Below, in pieces: positions 15,559 to 23,127 of a DNA stretch of 33,080 nucleotides; position 1 is the first letter of the stretch; each line of letters begins with the position of its first letter. The position numbers and the translations under genes are program-made. This DNA comes from Deltaproteobacteria bacterium (lineage in GTDB: Bacteria; Myxococcota_A; Polyangia; Polyangiales; Sandaracinaceae): contig JAFLCL010000067.1 of assembly GCA_017303575.1 (NCBI GenBank), positions 1 to 33,080 of the forward strand. Direction: 5' to 3'. The notes beneath the pieces are model-generated. The model saw nothing but the letters and a program-made list of their open reading frames with translations, did no database searches and was not told the origin of the DNA.

Positions 15559-17072
15559 GGCGCGCCCCACTCGCAGGCGCGCAGCGCGAGGTAGCGCTCC
15601 CACTCCGCACCACCACGCGCGGAGAGACGCGTCGCCAGCTCGATGGTCTCGTACGCCTGCTCGAGCCGACGAAGGAGCGAGAGCTCGAGGCGCATCGAGA
15701 GATCGACCGAGCCCATCGCCGACAGCTCCTCGTCGACCTCGACGTAGCGGCGCACCGTGGGCGAGGTGTCGAAGTAGCGCTCGATCGCGGCGCGCTCGCG
15801 CGTGATCGTGTCGGCGAAGTCGGGGTGGAAGGGATCGTCGAGCACCGGCCAGCGCGAGAGCATCTCGGCCGTGAGCGCGTAGTACGCCTCGTCGGTCTCG
15901 GCCGTGACCTCCGCGAGCGCGACGTCGTGCTCGGCCTTGCGGGCGCGCACCTCGTCGAGGCGCGTCGCGAGCTCGTCCTCGGTCCCGAGGCCCATCGCGG
16001 GCGCGAGCGACTCGATCAACGCGCGCTGCTCGGGGAGCGAGGGCGCCTCCCCCAGGCTCGAGACCTCCGTCGACGGCGGCGCGACGACGCGTAGGTAGAT
16101 CTCGCTCGTGGTCGTGGGGATGTCGATCGAGCGCGAGGCGATGCGCGCGTGTGTCAGCGCCTCGTAGAGGCCGATGACGTCGTCGTCGTCGAGATCGATC
16201 TCGTCGCGACGATCGGCCCCGTCGCGATCGATCCCTCCGAGCGCTGAGAGAAAGTGCACACCGAAGCCGTCGTGGTGTGCACGCTCGGGATCGGGATCGC
16301 AGCCGCTCGCCTCCTCGTCCCAGCTCGTGGCGAAGAGGCCGCATCGATCCTGCGCGCTCGCGGGCCGCGTCCGATCTGCGGCCTCGAACACGATCTCGCC
16401 GAGCCCTCCCGAGAAGCAGCTCGTCACCACGAAGCGCACGGGCCGCGAGGGCGTCCGCGCATCGAGCCACTCGGCGAGCGCGAGCGCATCGAGGGCATCG
16501 CCTCCCCAGAACAGCGTGCGCGAGTCGATCGGCGACTCGCCGCCGTCGCCGTGGCCCGCGACGTACACGGTGAGCGGCCGGGTGCCCTGCGTGATCGCGA
16601 GCTCGAGGATCGACTCGAGCTGCGTGAGCGTGCCCGCGCCGTGCAGCGGCAGCGTGGTCGCTCGGTAGTGGCCGTCGCGTCCACCGCGCGGAGCGAGCAA
16701 CGCGCCGATCTCGCTGACGAGCGCGTCACCCCGCGGCTCGAGATCCGCGACCTGCACCGACCGCGTGCCCGGACCACCCGCGAAGAGCGCGACGGCGTTG
16801 AGCCCGAACGTGGTGATCGCGAGCCGAACGTCGGCCTCGAGCGAGACCTGGTTCGCGTCGGGCGCAGGCCCTCCTCCGACGACGATGGCGTCGATGCGAT
16901 CCGGCAGCGCCAGCGGTCGCACCACTTCGTCCTCCGCCTCGCCTTCGCGCACCTCACCGTTGTGGAGGCCCTGCTCACCCGCGCGCAGGTACGCGCCCGC
17001 GCCGGCCGCGACGAGCGCGCCCGTGGTCACGAGCGGGATGAAGAGGCGCGATCCGCGCGAGGCCGAAGACAC
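15555..17072 (-). CDS. Membrane-anchored caspase-like peptidase
   Basis: A 505-residue protein with an N-terminal transmembrane anchor (~residues 10-30) and a caspase/legumain-fold domain. The catalytic dyad is visible as His174 in VYVAGHGDGG and Cys219 in FVVTSCFSGGLGE, 45 residues apart as usual in this clan. A C-terminal helical region of ~180 residues (EDELATRLDEVRARKAEHD onwards) looks coiled-coil-like. The GTG start at 17072 is preceded by AGAGGGG. The bulk probably lies outside the cytoplasm because the anchor is N-terminal and the stretch before it is short and basic. Its stop overlaps the start of the rRNA-modification gene by 4 bp, an odd coupling. Substrate unknown; bacterial caspase homologs are linked to regulated proteolysis and cell death. 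Confidence 0.82.
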   Translation of the reverse strand: MSSASRGSRLFIPLVTTGALVAAGAGAYLRAGEQGLHNGEVREGEAEDEVVRPLALPDRIDAIVVGGGPAPDANQVSLEADVRLAITTFGLNAVALFAGGPGTRSVQVADLEPRGDALVSEIGALLAPRGGRDGHYRATTLPLHGAGTLTQLESILELAITQGTRPLTVYVAGHGDGGESPIDSRTLFWGGDALDALALAEWLDARTPSRPVRFVVTSCFSGGLGEIVFEAADRTRPASAQDRCGLFATSWDEEASGCDPDPERAHHDGFGVHFLSALGGIDRDGADRRDEIDLDDDDVIGLYEALTHARIASRSIDIPTTTSEIYLRVVAPPSTEVSSLGEAPSLPEQRALIESLAPAMGLGTEDELATRLDEVRARKAEHDVALAEVTAETDEAYYALTAEMLSRWPVLDDPFHPDFADTITRERAAIERYFDTSPTVRRYVEVDEELSAMGSVDLSMRLELSLLRRLEQAYETIELATRLSARGGAEWERYLALRACEWGAP

Positions 17073-17125
17073 GGCGCCCCTCTTATCGCCTCCGCGGTAC
17101 GCGTCACGTCCACCCGCCCGGCGAG

Positions 17126-17317
17126 CTCAGAGACCGAGAAAGATTCGGGGGCGCCTTGCGGCGGGGGAGCGCAGCTCCCCCTGGAGCAGGAGTCGAGTCG
17201 AGGAGCGCAGCGACGAGGCGAGCCGGCGATCGGACACGCGCGCAGCTCACGGAGTGGGCGAGCACGGGAGAACCCGGGGGAGCTCGATGGGCCAGAGGTC
17301 CCTCGACCCAGGCAAAC
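17126..17317 (-). repeat. Second structured element sharing the CTCAGAGACCGAGAAA end
   Basis: The 16-bp CTCAGAGACCGAGAAA occurs at 17126-17141 and again at 17317-17332, where it is the end of inverted-repeat copy 3. Between them lies a GC-rich stretch with a hairpin (GGGGGAG at 17163 against CTCCCCC ending at 17181) and no convincing coding potential. It may be a related element whose other end was lost when copy 3 inserted, or a tandem insertion at the same target. With copy 3 it fills the gene-free stretch 17073-17470. Confidence 0.55.
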
Positions 17318-17473
17318 TCAGAGACCGAGAAACAATCGACTCACGGCCTCAAGGGACGCGGTGGTGGGGGGTCCAGGGCGAGTTCCGCAGGCCGAAGGCC
17401 GAGGATGTTTGAGCATCGGACCCCCCTCCGCCGCGGCCCGACTCGAAGCGATGGATTCTTTCTCGCTCTCTCA
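17318..17473 (-). repeat. MITE-like inverted-repeat element, copy 3 (inverted)
   Basis: Same element as at 613-769 and 913-1069, in the opposite orientation, with the structured arms intact. On the minus strand it begins TGAGAGAGCGAGAAAGAATC, and that TGA (17471-17473) is the stop codon of the lipoprotein gene it follows, exactly as copy 1 does for the gene ending at 616. The other end carries GACCGAG instead of GAGCGAG. Confidence 0.85.
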
Positions 17474-17854
17474 GGCGTCGGGAACGCAGACGTCGGCGTC
17501 GGCTCCGCCCACGGGCGCGAGCGTCTGACACGACCAACCGAGCGCGCAGTCGCCCGCACGCTCGCAGCGCTCGAAGCACGTGCTGGGCGCCCCGTCGAAC
17601 GCGAGGCAGACGCCGCTGCGCCCGCGCACGTCGAGCGGACAGTCCGCGTCGGTCACGCAGTTCTGCGTCGTGCACATCGACGCGACGCCCTCCCCGCTCG
17701 GACCGGGGTACACGATCTCCACGCAGCGATCGCGGTCACGCTCACAGCGCTGCGTCGGCTGACACGGATCGTAGGTGGGGATCCCGCGCGACGGGCAGCC
17801 GGCCGCGAGAGCCGCCAGCCCGATCGCGCAGAACAACGTGAGGCAAGCACGCAT
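17471..17854 (-). CDS. Small Cys-rich lipoprotein, one module
   Basis: A 127-residue protein with signal peptide and lipobox AAGC (Cys20). The mature part starts with a DPC...RC stretch and then one Cys module of ~65 residues (DCPLDVRGRSGVCLAF, CFERC, DCALGWSC, ending DVCVPDA). The same module occurs twice in the 251-residue protein upstream, 8 bp away on the same strand, so the two are probably co-transcribed paralogous envelope proteins. The stop codon is provided by the end of inverted-repeat copy 3, so a few native C-terminal residues may have been lost. Function unknown. Confidence 0.8.
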   Translation of the reverse strand: MRACLTLFCAIGLAALAAGCPSRGIPTYDPCQPTQRCERDRDRCVEIVYPGPSGEGVASMCTTQNCVTDADCPLDVRGRSGVCLAFDGAPSTCFERCERAGDCALGWSCQTLAPVGGADADVCVPDA

Positions 17855-17862
17855 GGCTCAGC

Positions 17863-18618
17863 TCAGTTCGGAAGACAGATCGGGGGGAAGCTCGAGGTGC
17901 CGTCGTTGTCGTAGCAACCCCAACCCGCCGCACACTCGGCGCCGCCCGCGCTGATGTTGCAGGCCTGGAAGCACGTGAACGCCGAGCCCCCGAACGAGAT
18001 GCAGCGTGCGCTGCTGCCCGAGAAGTCGAGGGGACAGTCGAGCGCGTCCGTGCAGTTCGCGCTGCACATCCCGACCGAGTTGACGGCGATGCACGCGAGC
18101 GAGCCCAGGCACTGGCCCGAGGTCGAGCAGTTCTCGTACGCCTGCTGGGTGGGGGTCACGCAGCTTCCACAGTCGGTGGCGCACGACGAGCACGACTCTC
18201 CCCCGTTGCACAAGCCGTCGCCGCAGAACGGCGCCGAGCCGCGGTCCGGCAGGCAGATCGGATCGAAGGTCGCGCCCGCGCCGTCGGACGTGAAGCAGTC
18301 GTAGCCGAAGGGGCACTCGCTGCCCGATCCGCCCGCCGCGCAGGCCTGCCAGCAGGAGAAGCTCGCGCCGCCGTTGAAGGACAGGCAGCGCGCGCTCGAG
18401 CCGAAGCGGTCGAGCGGGCATTCGCTCGTGCTGTTGCAGCTGGTGGTGCACATGCGATCGCCCATCGCCGTGATCACCTGGCAGGTCGTCGTCGCGGGAC
18501 AGTCGGCGTTCACGCTGCACGGGTCGTACGCGCGCCCGGGCAAGCAGCCCGAGGCCAGCGTCGCGAGGACGGCGATCGAGGGAACGACGAAGGCGCGAGC
18601 GAAGGAACGAAAGGTCAT
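17863..18618 (-). CDS. Cys-rich lipoprotein with two modules
   Basis: A 251-residue protein. I chose the ATG at 18618, which follows GGGAG and gives a signal peptide with lipobox ASGC (Cys25). Two related modules flank a central CGDGLCNGGESCSSCATDCG stretch, a Cys pattern common in myxobacterial surface proteins. The modules share CPLDxxGSSARCxSF, CxQAC, and an ending xPICLP. Likely disulphide-rich and exported to the envelope. It starts an operon with the one-module lipoprotein downstream. No ligand or enzyme activity can be inferred. Confidence 0.82.
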   Translation of the reverse strand: MTFRSFARAFVVPSIAVLATLASGCLPGRAYDPCSVNADCPATTTCQVITAMGDRMCTTSCNSTSECPLDRFGSSARCLSFNGGASFSCWQACAAGGSGSECPFGYDCFTSDGAGATFDPICLPDRGSAPFCGDGLCNGGESCSSCATDCGSCVTPTQQAYENCSTSGQCLGSLACIAVNSVGMCSANCTDALDCPLDFSGSSARCISFGGSAFTCFQACNISAGGAECAAGWGCYDNDGTSSFPPICLPN

Positions 18619-18675
18619 GGGAGCTCCCGGGTCACGGTCGCACGCGCGAGCACGTGCGGTGTCAGGCGTGGAGAT

Positions 18676-18681
18676 TAGGCT
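18676..18681 (+). promoter_or_regulatory. Putative -10 element of a leaderless promoter (TAGGCT)
   Basis: TAGGCT ends 7 nt before the ATG of the acetyltransferase at 18689, with no Shine-Dalgarno between. It lies in the 70-bp gap between divergent genes. Confidence 0.45.
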
Positions 18682-18688
18682 CGGGACG

Positions 18689-19213
18689 ATGACCGTCCCG
18701 CTCGCATTCAACCTGGACCCCGAGACTATCCGCGTTCGAGCCGCGACGGGGGAAGACTTGGACGCGCTCGGCGCGATGGCCGCCGACCTGGTCCGTCAAC
18801 ATCACGCGTACGATCAGCGTCGCTTCGTTCTTCCTCGCGACGTGGAGCGCGGCTACCGCGAGTGGTTCGGACGCGAGCTGAAGAACGCCGACGCTGTGCT
18901 GCTCGTGGCGGAGCTCACGAACACCGATCCGCCGACGCTCGCCGGCTACCTCTACGGTCGCATGGAGGGACGAGACTGGAACCTGTTGCTCGATCGACAT
19001 GCGGCGTTGCATGACATCCTGGTCCTGCCCGACGCGCGCGGCCACGGGGCCGGCGAGGCATTGATCCGTGCGTTCCAGTCGCTCGTGCGCGAGCGCGGCC
19101 TGCCGCGGATCGTGCTCCACTCCGCGAGCCCCAACGCCGGCGCGCAGCGCCTCTTCGCGAAGCTCGGCTTCCGCCCGACGATGGTGGAGATGACCTGCGA
19201 GATCGACGATTGA
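18689..19213 (+). CDS. GNAT-family N-acetyltransferase
   Basis: A 174-residue protein of the normal length for a single GNAT domain. It opens with IRVRAATGEDLDALGAMAADL, typical of GNAT helix 1. The acetyl-CoA loop is at LPDARGHGAGEALIRAF (Q/RxxGxG/A-type pyrophosphate loop), followed by the usual C-terminal motif SPNAGAQRLFAKLGF. The acceptor (amino acid, peptide, small amine or protein N-terminus) cannot be told from the sequence. Cytoplasmic. The start is chosen by alignment to the domain and by the TAGGCT hexamer 7 nt upstream; the frame is open further upstream but opposite another gene. It is convergent with the arginase-family gene, 12 bp away. Confidence 0.87.
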   Translation: MTVPLAFNLDPETIRVRAATGEDLDALGAMAADLVRQHHAYDQRRFVLPRDVERGYREWFGRELKNADAVLLVAELTNTDPPTLAGYLYGRMEGRDWNLLLDRHAALHDILVLPDARGHGAGEALIRAFQSLVRERGLPRIVLHSASPNAGAQRLFAKLGFRPTMVEMTCEIDD

Positions 19214-19225
19214 GTGGCCCGGTGA

Positions 19226-20317
19226 TCAGGCGCGGCTCCGGGTGACGGCTTCGATCGTCTTCACGAGGTAGCCGGTCGCGACCTCGACCGTCGTGCTCGC
19301 AGCAGAGAGCGGCGGCGCGACCTCGACGACGTCGGCGGCGCCGAAGCGCACGACCTCGGCGAGGCGCGCGATCAAACGCTCGACGTGCTCGGGCTCGAGG
19401 CCCCCGCTCTCGGGCGTGCCCGTCGCGTCCGCCCAGCGCGCGTCGGTGCCGTCGATGTCGTTCGAGAAGTAGATCTCCTCGACGCCCGAGGCCTTCACCC
19501 ACGCGACGATCTGCTCGATCGCGGCGTCGGGGTCGGCGAGGAACTCGTTCGCCCACAGCTGCCGCACGTCGCACGTGCTCTCCCAGTGCGCGCGATCGCG
19601 ACCGCTCGCCCGGATGCCCACCTGCACCACGCGTCCGCCGCGGCCCAAGAGCTCGTTCGCGTGGAACGTCCACGTCGCGAAGCACATGCGGATGCCCAGG
19701 CGCTCGGCGAGCAGATCGGTGTGCGCGTCGATCTGTACCAGGCCCAGGTTCGGTCGCGCGCGGTGCACAGCGGCCGTGACCGGCCACGCGATCGAGTGAT
19801 CACCGCCGAGCGCGATCGGCACCACGCGCGGGTTGATCGCCAGGATCGCGTCGAGGGCGCGCTCTGCGATCGAGAGCGGAGAGACGGGCCACGGCGCGCT
19901 CGCATCGCCGTAGAGGGCCCGACGGCTCGCGGCGATCTGCGCGTCGGAGAGCATGTCGTCCGAGAGCAGCTGGGGCACCGCGAGCACGTCGCCCACATCG
20001 ATGACGCCGTGCCGCGCGAAGAGCGCCTCGTGATCACCGCGGGCGATCAACGCCTCGCGGATCGCCTGCGGGCCGAGGTTCGAGCCGCGACGAAAGCCCG
20101 CGCCCACGTCCGAAGGGATGGCGATGAGCACCATCGTCGCGTCGGCGACCTTGGCGAGCATCGCGCGATGCGCGGCCGCGACGTCCTCGGTGCGGCTCAC
20201 GCCGTAGATGCGTCGCTGCACCGCTTCTTGCGCCGCGCGCCCCGTGGAGACGAGGTGAACGCCCGCACCCGCGGGCCTCAACAACGTCTCGAGGACCTGC
20301 GCGGGCGCGACCGTCAC
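19226..20317 (-). CDS. Arginase/agmatinase-family ureohydrolase
   Basis: A 363-residue protein with the binuclear manganese motifs of the ureohydrolase family: GGDHS (171-175), DAHTD (197-201) and DxDxxD (Asp287, Asp289, Asp292 in SNDIDGTD). These catalyse hydrolysis of guanidino compounds such as arginine, agmatine, guanidinobutyrate or formiminoglutamate. It is longer than typical agmatinases (~300 residues), with an N-terminal extension of ~60 residues and the metal motif followed by ADATGTPESGG instead of the usual DP, so the substrate is uncertain. The GTG start follows GAGG by 7 nt. It is 8 bp downstream of the universal stress protein gene, probably in one transcript. Confidence 0.85.
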   Translation of the reverse strand: MTVAPAQVLETLLRPAGAGVHLVSTGRAAQEAVQRRIYGVSRTEDVAAAHRAMLAKVADATMVLIAIPSDVGAGFRRGSNLGPQAIREALIARGDHEALFARHGVIDVGDVLAVPQLLSDDMLSDAQIAASRRALYGDASAPWPVSPLSIAERALDAILAINPRVVPIALGGDHSIAWPVTAAVHRARPNLGLVQIDAHTDLLAERLGIRMCFATWTFHANELLGRGGRVVQVGIRASGRDRAHWESTCDVRQLWANEFLADPDAAIEQIVAWVKASGVEEIYFSNDIDGTDARWADATGTPESGGLEPEHVERLIARLAEVVRFGAADVVEVAPPLSAASTTVEVATGYLVKTIEAVTRSRA

Positions 20318-20325
20318 AACGGGCC

Positions 20326-20766
20326 TCAGGCGCCTTCGGGCGCCTGGTAGCGCACGCTGAGCACGGGCACTTCGGACGTGCGCACCACGCGCTCCGCGAC
20401 GCTGCCGAGGAGGAGATGCTGGATGCCGGTCTTGCCCGTGGTGCCCATCACGATCAGCTCCGCGCCCGCGTCGCGCGCCGAGTCCACGATCTCCGCGTAC
20501 GGCACGCCCATGCGCAGGCCCGTCTTGATCGGCACGCCGTGCGACGTGAAGCCTGCGATGAACTTGTCGAGCTCGCCCCGCACCTGCGCCTCGAGATCGC
20601 GCGCGAGATCGGAGCTGGGCGAGGCATACGCCGACAGCTGGTAGACGTGGATCGCGTGGACCTCTGCCTTGAACGCGCGCGCGTAGTCGATCGCGACGTT
20701 GAGGGCCTTCGCCGACGCGGGCGAGAAGTCGACGGGACAGAGGATGCGATGGATCGAAGACGTCAT
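20326..20766 (-). CDS. Universal stress protein (UspA family)
   Basis: A 146-residue single-domain Usp. It starts with the family strand ILCPVDFSPASAKAL and carries the ATP-type phosphate loop GTTGKTGIQHLLLGSVAERV, followed by the terminal strand VPVLSVR. These cytoplasmic proteins bind ATP and respond to starvation or stress. The ATG is preceded by AAGG 7 nt upstream. It is first in a likely two-gene operon with the arginase-family hydrolase, which might tie guanidino or nitrogen metabolism to stress, but this is only positional. Confidence 0.92.
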   Translation of the reverse strand: MTSSIHRILCPVDFSPASAKALNVAIDYARAFKAEVHAIHVYQLSAYASPSSDLARDLEAQVRGELDKFIAGFTSHGVPIKTGLRMGVPYAEIVDSARDAGAELIVMGTTGKTGIQHLLLGSVAERVVRTSEVPVLSVRYQAPEGA

Positions 20767-20840
20767 GATCTGCCTTGGAGAGAGGGCCGGACGTTAGCTA
20801 GCGCACAGCGCTCACGAGAGCACCGATCACGCGCGGATCT

Positions 20841-21554
20841 TCAGCGCGAGCCAGGAGGCGGTGCCGTGGAGCTCGGGGGCGGCGGCGGCACCTCGGACAC
20901 CGTGACCTGCGCGCCGACGGTCACGGACGCGCCCGGCGGCGGAGGCACTTCACCCGACGACGCAGCGCTCGGCGCGGCGGGCGCGACCGACGGAGCGGGC
21001 GCATACGTGGTGCCGTAGGCGGGCGGAGGCACGACGGCGACGTCCGGGCCGACGGGCCCGAGCAGGTTCCATCGACACACCGAGTCCTCGACGCACGCGA
21101 TCGCGTAGCGGCCCATGCGGCCACAGCCGATTAGATCGCGCGTCGAGGCGGACGGCGCCGCGACGCTCATCGCCTCGAGCGGGCACGAGAGATCGCGCAT
21201 CGCGAGCAGCGCCGCAGGCGTCATCGGCTGCCAGTTGCAGCGACGCCCACGGCGACAGACGAGCGAGTACTCTCGGATGCGCTCGCAGCCGCGGAGCTCC
21301 ACCGCGCTCTGCGTCATCGGGATGATCACGAGGGACGCGCTGGGGCAGCGCATGTCGCGCTCCCCGACCCGGCGCAGCCGGTCGATCTGTCGCGCGTCCA
21401 CCAGGGGGACGGTGCCGTACTGCGCGCGACGCAGGCGGCCGCAGCCCGAGAGCACCGTGGCCGTGAGGAGCGCCGTGAGCAGAAGGAAGAGGAGGCCAGC
21501 GCGTGCGCTCGCCCCGCTGCTGCCGACGCTCGTCGTGGTGAAGTCCCGCGACAT
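20841..21554 (-). CDS. Lipoprotein with duplicated Cys domain and Pro-rich tail
   Basis: A 237-residue protein. I chose the ATG at 21554 because it gives a signal peptide with lipobox LSGC (Cys38) and is preceded by TACCTT at 7 nt. The mature part has two similar segments, MRCPSASL...GCERIREYSLVCRRGRRCNW and LSCPLEAM...GCGRMGRYAIACVEDSVCRW, each with four Cys, so a small Cys domain has been duplicated. The last ~75 residues are Pro/Ala/Ser-rich and probably disordered. Function unknown; an envelope location is likely. Confidence 0.78.
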   Translation of the reverse strand: MSRDFTTTSVGSSGASARAGLLFLLLTALLTATVLSGCGRLRRAQYGTVPLVDARQIDRLRRVGERDMRCPSASLVIIPMTQSAVELRGCERIREYSLVCRRGRRCNWQPMTPAALLAMRDLSCPLEAMSVAAPSASTRDLIGCGRMGRYAIACVEDSVCRWNLLGPVGPDVAVVPPPAYGTTYAPAPSVAPAAPSAASSGEVPPPPGASVTVGAQVTVSEVPPPPPSSTAPPPGSR

Positions 21555-21561
21555 CGGACCG

Positions 21562-21567
21562 AAGGTA
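21562..21567 (-). promoter_or_regulatory. Putative -10 element of a leaderless promoter (TACCTT)
   Basis: TACCTT on the minus strand ends 7 nt before the ATG at 21554. No ribosome binding site is present between. Confidence 0.4.
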
Positions 21568-21766
21568 GCACAGCGACCGCGTACACGACGGCGTTGCTGT
21601 GAAGACACGCGCGCCCTCGCGAACCGGTTGCGGTCCAGACGTGGATCGGCGATCTCTCCACCAGAAATCGAGGGCCAGCGCGCGCCGTGAGCGCCATGGC
21701 CGGCGGGTTGCAACGTCGATGAACACGCGGCGGACCGAACGCGTCTGCCCGCGCCGAGGAGGATCC

Positions 21767-22216
21767 ATGACTTCGAAGAACACGCTCTCGTTCGTGACCG
21801 CGCTCCCCGCCGCCTGCGCCCTCGCGCTGCTGTCGCTGATCGCGACACCCTCCGCCCGTGCGCAGGCAGAGGACCTACGCGTCACCGAGATGACGACGTC
21901 ACGCGGCTACGCGGCCGCGACGGGCCCCGTCGATCCGGTGCAGAGCTTCCGTCGCACCGATGGCCGCGTGTTCGTGGTCATCCGCCTCGAGAACCCGACG
22001 GGCGCCGAGCAGGACATCACCGTCGCGTTCGAGCGCGCAGAGGGAACGCCGGCGGCGGGCGCGCGAGGCGGCGTGACGCTGCACGTCCCCGCGAGCCGTC
22101 GCTACCGCACCGTCGCGCGCACGAGCACCTCCCGCGCAGCCGGTCGCTGGCGCGCCGTCGTGCGCGACTCGAGCGGCGCGGTCCTCCAGAGCGTCGAGTT
22201 CGACATCACGGAGTGA
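21767..22216 (+). CDS. Small secreted or periplasmic protein
   Basis: A 149-residue protein with a strong Shine-Dalgarno (GAGGAGG, 21756-21762) before the ATG at 21767. The signal peptide runs to about residue 33 (cleavage near SARAQA). The rest looks like one beta-sandwich domain (RVFVVIRLENPTGAEQDITV, GRWRAVVRDSSGAVLQSVEF). No enzymatic motif. It is divergent from the lipoprotein gene at 20841-21554 across a 212-bp gap in which I see only the promoter hexamer of the latter. Function unknown. Confidence 0.78.
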   Translation: MTSKNTLSFVTALPAACALALLSLIATPSARAQAEDLRVTEMTTSRGYAAATGPVDPVQSFRRTDGRVFVVIRLENPTGAEQDITVAFERAEGTPAAGARGGVTLHVPASRRYRTVARTSTSRAAGRWRAVVRDSSGAVLQSVEFDITE

Positions 22217-22220
22217 TCGA

Positions 22221-22886
22221 TCACCACACGAGCGGTAGGAGGCGGAAGCGCACCTGCTTCGTGTACGCGACGTACGCTGCATCGCCCGCGAGGAAGCGCT
22301 CTTCTTCGCGGGCGCGCGCCACGATCGAGGCGATCGCGAGCAGCGCGAGGATCGACGCCGCGATCAGCCGAGGGATCCCGAGCAAACGCTCCGAGAGATC
22401 GAGCGACGCACCCGCGCCTGCCGTCGCGAGCACCATCGCGAGCTCGGCCGCGTAGGCGGGGTGCCTGACGATCCGGTAGGGCCCGCGGGCGACGAGATCG
22501 CGGCGCGCGACGAAGATCGCGAACGAGCGGCCGAGCGTGAGCAGCGAGGCGCACGCGCCGATCGCGCCGATCACGAAGATCACGAGCCACACGCCCTCGA
22601 GCCGCGCCGCGCCGAGACGGAACGCGAGGCCCGAGATCAACAGCGAGGGCGTGACGACGAGCAGCGATCGCAGCGGCGCCACCTCGACCGCGGGCGCCCG
22701 CACCACGAACAGCCACGCCGCGACTGCGTGCACCGACGCGAGCGCGATCCGCGCGGGAAGCGGCGGCGCTTCCCCCTGACCGAGCGCGAACAGCGCGCCC
22801 ACCGCCCAGCCGGCGAGGGACAGCGCGATCGCGAGATCCTCGATCTTTCCAGGCGAGCGAAGGCTCACGCCGAGAGACCGAGACAC
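22221..22886 (-). CDS. ICMT/PEMT-like membrane methyltransferase
   Basis: A 221-residue protein with about five transmembrane segments and the hallmark GPYRIVRHPAY (135-145) of the isoprenylcysteine carboxyl methyltransferase/phospholipid methyltransferase superfamily, followed by the cytosolic ExxF-type motif (EEERFLAGDAAYVAY) near the C-terminus. Bacterial members methylate lipids or small acceptors with SAM; the acceptor is unknown. The GTG at 22886 lies in sequence resembling the repeat end at 17126 (AGAGACCGAGA), so the first few residues may come from a repeat, and a start at the GTG at 22868 is also possible. It is downstream of the 36-residue miniprotein. Confidence 0.82.
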   Translation of the reverse strand: MSRSLGVSLRSPGKIEDLAIALSLAGWAVGALFALGQGEAPPLPARIALASVHAVAAWLFVVRAPAVEVAPLRSLLVVTPSLLISGLAFRLGAARLEGVWLVIFVIGAIGACASLLTLGRSFAIFVARRDLVARGPYRIVRHPAYAAELAMVLATAGAGASLDLSERLLGIPRLIAASILALLAIASIVARAREEERFLAGDAAYVAYTKQVRFRLLPLVW

Positions 22887-22902
22887 GGTGTTCGGGGGCA
22901 GC
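22872..22902. repeat. Degenerate fragment resembling the 17126 repeat end
   Basis: The fragment (GAGAGACCGAGACAC then TTCGGGGGC) matches, with gaps, the left part of the element at 17126 (CAGAGACCGAGAAAG then TTCGGGGGC). It overlaps the predicted start of the ICMT-like gene. The match is short and could be a relic or coincidence. Confidence 0.3.
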
Positions 22903-22941
22903 GCCCACAGCTCGCGGCGCCTGCCCCGCGGACGACGGAGC

Positions 22942-23052
22942 TCAGTACCAGACGGTCCCGCAGCCCATCACGTAGGAGCCGATGTTGAGGGCCAGGATGA
23001 AGAGGAGAAACACGCCGACGCCGATCGCGCGCTGAGCCAGTCCGTTGTTCAT
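22942..23052 (-). CDS. 36-residue single-pass membrane miniprotein
   Basis: The ORF encodes 36 residues: a short polar N-terminus (MNNGLAQRAI), one hydrophobic segment (GVGVFLLFILALNIGSYVM) and a short tail with one Cys (GCGTVWY). The ATG is preceded by GAGG 5 nt upstream. It sits in the gap between the M20 peptidase and ICMT-like genes, all on the minus strand. The hydrophobic pattern, ribosome binding site and position support a real gene, but no homolog can be checked. Possible roles include a small membrane partner or modulator of a neighbour. Confidence 0.6.
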   Translation of the reverse strand: MNNGLAQRAIGVGVFLLFILALNIGSYVMGCGTVWY

Positions 23053-23127
23053 GTTGCCTCGCAGTGCATCGAGCCCTTCGCTCGACGAGCCTCGTACGCC
23101 CGAGGGTCGCGGAAATTCCCTCCGCCG

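Noticed and set aside
15559..16470. N-terminal extension of the RlmC-RluA frame up to 16470
   Set aside because: The extension is Arg/Ala-rich shadow sequence opposite and within the caspase-like gene; the GTG at 15558 overlaps the upstream stop and begins right at the family Cys motif.
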